Assembly (NCBI GenBank): GCA_030267565.1 | Contig: BRXU01000001.1 | Coordinates: forward strand, 7,942,001 to 8,006,000 | Reading direction: 5' to 3' | Source: Pleodorina starrii | Lineage: Eukaryota; Chlorophyta; Chlorophyceae; Chlamydomonadales; Volvocaceae | DNA length: 64,000 nucleotides | Part shown: in pieces, positions 60,001 through 64,000 of the stretch | Numbering within the stretch: position 1 is the first letter of the stretch | Layout: each line of letters begins with the position of its first letter | The notes under the pieces: model-generated | What the model was told of the DNA's origin: nothing | Database searches by the model: none | What the model saw: only the letters and a program-made list of their open reading frames with translations | Made by a program: the position numbers and the translations under genes

Positions 60001-62299
60001 AAAGGAAGCCGCCGCTGGCGGTTCGCTGGGAGAGCCCTCCCAGGCGCAGCGCAGCAAGAGAGGCGCAGGAAAGAGAGAGCGCCAAGCGCTGTCGAACCTC
60101 GCCAAGCCGGAATGGCGGGCTGGGTTCCCGCTCGCTTCGTTGGCCAGCACCTGCCTGCGCCTTATCCCTGGGCTTCTATCACTGCTGCTGGCGCTACTGG
60201 GCTTAGTAAAGCGCCGTTTCCCGTTGCCGCGCTGTGCGCGCTCGCGCTCGCGCTCGTGCTTGCGCGTGCTTACATGCAGGGGCTTCTCGCAGGCCATGGT
60301 GACCGCCTTCGGCACCGACTCGTCCAACGCCACGCTGCCCATCACCATGCGCTCCGCCGTCGCGCTGGGCTGTGACCCACGGGTCGTTCAGTTCTTCCTG
60401 CCGCTGGGCACCACCGTAAACATGAACGGCACGGCGCTGTACGAGGCGGTCACCGTCATCTTCATTGCGCAGGTACCGGTACCCAGGGGGCGGGGGGGGG
60501 GGGTCGGCCCCTTTTAGGGGGCCCGCGCGTGTGCGGAGACTGCTGCGGACTGCTGCGGGGCGGTTCCGACATCACGTGAGGGCCCTGCATCAGCATGAGG
60601 GTTTAACGGGGTCAACGCAGTGCCTTGAATGGCGGGGCGGCCGTGCCAATTCGGTCGATATTGGTCGATATTGCGCGCTCGGTGGGTTGTGCAGCCGGGT
60701 TCTGCATGGGCACCGCAGTGGCTCTCGATTTCCAGGCCCGTGACGCCGCCCCCCCTGGTCCCTGCGTCCTCCCTGGTCAGGCTCACGGTGTGGAGCTGGG
60801 AGCGGCCGGGACGGTCATCGTGGCCCTCACGGCCACCCTGGCGGCGGTGGGCGCGGCGGGCATTCCCTCGGCGGGGCTGGTCACCATGCTGATGGTGCTG
60901 CAGGCGAGCAACAGGGGGCCCGGGGGTCCGGGCTTTGAACAACTCCATGCCAGCTGCTGCCGCCCTCGAACGGTCCCCGCCTGCGTTTGCCACTGGTTTT
61001 CCGTTGGTTCGGTCTACAGCCGCCGCCGCGGTGGCTACCCGAAATTTATTTTCCTGACTCGCGCGCCTCCGGACATGATTACCTGTTCCTGCGCAACTTT
61101 GCCCGGCAGGTTTTCGAAATATATAAGCGCGACAATACAAATGTGGCTACGTTAACCCCACGTGTCCTGTCGCAGGCGGTTGATCTCGAGCAGTTTGCAG
61201 GCGACATTGCCATCATTCTGGCGGTCGACTGGTTCCTGGACCGCTGCCGCACGGTCGTCAACGTCCTGGGCGACTCGTTCGGCACGGTGAGCACCACACG
61301 ACACGCGACAACACACACACACGCCTTTCCCACCCTTTCCCAAACAAGGGCAGGCAGGCAGGCACGGCCAGGGGCAACCCTAGGGGGCGGGGCCCCCTGG
61401 GGCGCTTCGCGCTGGGGCCCCGCCCAAAAACGAACCAGGAGCCCTCCCATCCTGCCGAAGCTGTGAAGCCGCGACGGCCGGCGACCCTGGGTTGCTGTCG
61501 TGTGCGCGCTGGCAGGCAGGTTGCCGGCCGCCCTCCTGCGTCTGCGCGCCGGACAGCGTGCGTGCCAAAGATGCAATGGGGGAGGGGACGCTGTCACAAG
61601 TACCACGCGCGTGTGTGGCACAATGCATGCGTGCTCGCGGGCCTCGATTTCCAACGCATGCCGACACGGCACGCAACCCGCGCCTGAGCGCAGGTCATCA
61701 TCGACCACCACGCGCGCAACTGGGTGCCCGCGGCTCCGCCCCCGGGCAAGCCGTCCGACGGCGTCAACGACGACGATCACGGCGGCAGGACCGGCGCCGG
61801 CGCCGGCGCCAGCGGCGACATCGGCATCGAGATGGACGTGGTTGTGCACGCGCCGGCCGCGGTCGACGCAGGTGCCAGGGCGGCCGCGACGGCGGCGGTT
61901 GGGGAGGAAGGGGCTGTCGCCATGCTCCGCAACGACGTTGACTCCAACCACTATAACCACCACAACCACCAGCACCTTCGAGGCGGTCACTGCCATAACC
62001 ACCACCATCACCATGGCGGCGGTGGTGGCGGCGGCCTCTTCCAATCGCATGGGCGCCCTGAGGGCGTACGGCAGGGTCTGCTGGCGGCAGCCGCGCAGCC
62101 GGATGACGACGACGACGACGACGACGCGGCGGCGGGGGCGACGTGCGCCGACAGGGCGCCCCTGGGTGTTAGCGCTGGCGCTGACCGGTCGTGCCGGCAC
62201 TACCCGGCGGCCTCCGTCCCGCTTTCCGCGCCGCCGCTGCCGGCAGCTTCCACACACGGCTCTGGGCCCCATGCTCGCCACGGCTTCAACGTGGCCTAG
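57068..62299 (+). CDS. SLC1/DAACS-family dicarboxylate or amino-acid:cation symporter
   Basis: Nine exons: 57068-57461, 57750-57874, 58348-58548, 59174-59346, 59854-59994, 60280-60472, 60781-60903, 61176-61286, 61694-62299 (688 residues; an in-frame ATG at 57179 in better context would give 651). Family hallmarks in order are [37 protein letters not shown] (hairpin 1), [37 protein letters not shown] (hairpin 2) and [17 protein letters not shown], giving eight membrane helices plus two re-entrant loops. The Arg of DRCRT and the Asp before it are those that select acidic amino acids in EAAT-type carriers. The usual NMDGT motif is NMNGT here. The 200-residue C-terminal tail is cytosolic and rich in His (residues around NHHNHQH and HNHHHHH) and Asp. 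Intron 7 appears to use a GC donor. Confidence 0.93.
57897..57941. repeat. 14-base tandem repeat, intron 2 of the SLC1 gene
   Basis: About three copies of GTGCGCGTGCACCC, just after the exon 2 donor. The unit contains a GTGCAC palindrome. Confidence 0.85.
58566..58653. repeat. TTGGG-rich tract, intron 3 of the SLC1 gene
   Basis: Two runs of TTGGG pentamers separated by copies of a GGCGCATGGG-type spacer. Similar GGGTT pentamers occur near 16488-16516 in CYP71. Confidence 0.85.
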
Positions 62300-63617
62300 C
62301 CGGCGAGCGGCCCTGGCCGCGGCGCCTGCGCGTGCTGTGTCGGGGTCTGGGTCCGGATTCGTCCGAGCGTTTGAGGCGCGCCGCTGGACCCATGGGCGCG
62401 GTGAGCATGACGGTGCCGGCAGGTGCTCGGAATGCAGCTGCGGCGGTGGCGGCAGCGGCAGGGGGTCGTCGGTCCGATGCGTGTCATTGCGTATGCGCTG
62501 CGCGGACGTTTGCGCTGCGCAGACGTTTGCGCTGCGCGGACTTACGCACGCAGGCCAGAGCTTTGTGACATTGTGAGGGATGCACGGCACACCGTGAGGC
62601 TCCCTGGGGGACACTGGGGGACACGAGAGGGAGCTGCCCGTCACGAGTTTGGCAGGTTTGACGCCCCTTGCTATTTCGTCATAGCATTTCGTCATTGTTG
62701 GATCCCGCAGCGGTCGGGGCGTTGAGAGAGGCGTCCCCCGCAAGCCTGGCGAGTTAACAACGAGTCTTGGGGAGGGTTGTGTGCCGGGGTTTAGAGGGAT
62801 CGGTACTGCTCGGTCAGCCTGATCGAAGGGCGCGGTTGGTGCGGTTTGCATGGACAGCCCTACAGTACGTACTGAAATGGATATTGTGGGGGCGAGCTCC
62901 GAAGCGCAATGATAGGGACTTGGCGAAGCTTGACGTGGCGGCGGATTGTGCGCAACTTGCGGTGTGGGATTCTGGGCAGGGCCTGCAGGAATCAAGTCCG
63001 GGCACCAGTGAAAGCGGTGCGCTGCCACCGCAGTCACAAATAGTTTCACCAGTACTCACACGGCTTCACGTTTGCGGTTTACAGCTTGTAATGCCCTTTG
63101 CACGCCGGCGGCACGGTATGCGCGGCGCTCGGGCGAGTTACAGCTGGTTACGGAGGTTACCGGGGATGAGCATCCTGGAATAACCTCGCGTTGTTGCCTG
63201 CTTGGGGAGGCTTGCGGGGGTTAGGCGCTGGGCCCTGTGATGCCAATTTGGTCGGGAAGGGACGGGTGACACGCAGTTACAGGGCATTCAAGCCCACGGC
63301 TGGTCTTTGGGCAACAAGTATCGCCGTATGAAACGGGACGACCCCGATCTGCCCCGAAACCAGGGCGTGCCTGTTTTTGCGCCAATTTGTGGAGGCCTTT
63401 ATCTCGACATCCTTTTGTACTACACCTCTCGCTTTACTGAAATATGTCCCCATCGAGACTTCAAGGGGGAGTGACGCCGATACAGTACGGCAAGGGAAGA
63501 CACCCAAAATAACTGCCAAACGGTTACGCAGAGCCGTTCCGTTCATATGGTGTTCCTGCTGCCCTGATACACAAAGAGTTTAGTTGAAGCTATTTCAGGA
63601 AAATTTTGCCTTCAGAA
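62300..63617. other. Spacer between SLC1 and PEX14
   Basis: About 1.3 kb in which both flanking genes read rightward. It contains three tandem 17-base units (TGCGCTGCGCGGACGTT type, 62494-62542) and a plus-strand TGTAA at 63087-63091, a candidate SLC1 polyadenylation signal 790 bases after the stop. No exon was recognised. Confidence 0.55.
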
Positions 63618-63866
63618 ATGGAACAAGCCACGCCGAGCCAGGCCATCGCAGAACCGGGCAACACCAGCCAAATGCTTGACGCTTCCAGTGCTCCGGCCCT
63701 AACCAGCGCTGTCCCTGCGCCTGCGGCAGCACCATTTCCACCTGCAACTGCATCTGCGGTGCCGCCTGCTGTCAGCGCATCGGTCCCGGCTCCCGAACCC
63801 GTGGCCGTTCCCACCATTCGAGAAGACCAGGTTCAGAACGCTGTCGGATTTCTCTCGCATCCACAG
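63618..63866 (+). CDS. PEX14: Peroxin-14 (PEX14), first exon only, continues past the right edge
   Basis: The exon begins at the ATG at 63618 and ends at a CAG/GTATAG donor after 63866 (83 residues, phase 0). It encodes a Pro/Ala/Ser-rich, disordered leader and then REDQVQNAVGFLSHPQ, the start of the conserved Pex14 N-terminal helix bundle that binds PEX5. The family continues with a VRxSP and KKGLT segment that must lie in exon 2, which I do not find before 64000. PEX14 is the peroxisomal membrane docking factor for matrix-protein import. The match rests on one short motif and its position next to an intron. Confidence 0.75.
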
Positions 63867-64000
63867 GTATAGTTCCGCTCCAGAAGCGATCACGGGAGGT
63901 GCTGGTCCGTTTGCCACCGTGGCAGATGACAAAGCATGCTTTTGCGAGCTTTGCAGCTTCTCGCACGTTAGCCAGAATCGTTGTCTGTTTTCAAGCGCCT

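Noticed and set aside
61079..63049. Minus-strand 656-residue frame
   Set aside because: It is antisense to the SLC1 tail exon. Composition (Arg, Pro, Val runs) follows from the His/Asp/Gly codons on the other strand.

Overview
This is nuclear DNA of a green alga, most likely a volvocine alga (Chlamydomonas, Gonium or Volvox relatives). It is GC-rich and intron-dense. It carries a ciliary gene, plastid-targeted proteins, a 40S ribosomal protein gene split by short introns, a huge hydroxyproline-rich-type Pro/Ser stalk protein, and TGTAA-type polyadenylation motifs. The species cannot be fixed from the sequence alone. Almost all genes are spliced, so simple open frames hide them. I rebuilt exons from GT-AG sites, codon phase and remembered family motifs, and in every complete gene the exon lengths sum to a multiple of three.

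Layout, left to right: CFAP20DC-like ciliary protein (minus, 3' end cut by the left edge); SUFE1, a plastid SufE-BolA fusion (plus); a nuclear WD40-cyclophilin of the PPWD1/CYP71 type (minus); a 1593-residue single-pass membrane protein with a Pro-rich ectodomain stalk and a DUF4215-like cysteine module (plus); a 1389-residue FHA plus HAT-repeat protein (plus); a small ACHT-like thioredoxin (minus); RPS24 (minus); a 21-exon kinesin-7 of the NACK/HINKEL class (minus); an SLC1 (DAACS) amino-acid transporter with a His- and Asp-rich tail (plus); and the first exon of PEX14 (plus, cut by the right edge).

Three gene pairs are head to head: CFAP20DC/SUFE1, CYP71/stalk protein and kinesin/SLC1. SUFE1/CYP71 and FHA-HAT/ACHT are tail to tail. 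There is no operon-like or pathway cluster: this is ordinary gene-dense algal chromosome mixing ciliary, plastid, nuclear, ribosomal, cytokinetic, transport and peroxisomal functions.

The observations most worth following are the unusual membrane stalk protein (GATase1-like region, DUF4215 module, Pro-rich stalk, membrane helix and poly-Pro cytoplasmic tail); the FHA-HAT fusion; an SLC1 protein in which the conserved NMDGT motif reads NMNGT; and short motifs recurring in introns of several unrelated genes, one of which resembles the only non-proline island of each stalk repeat.
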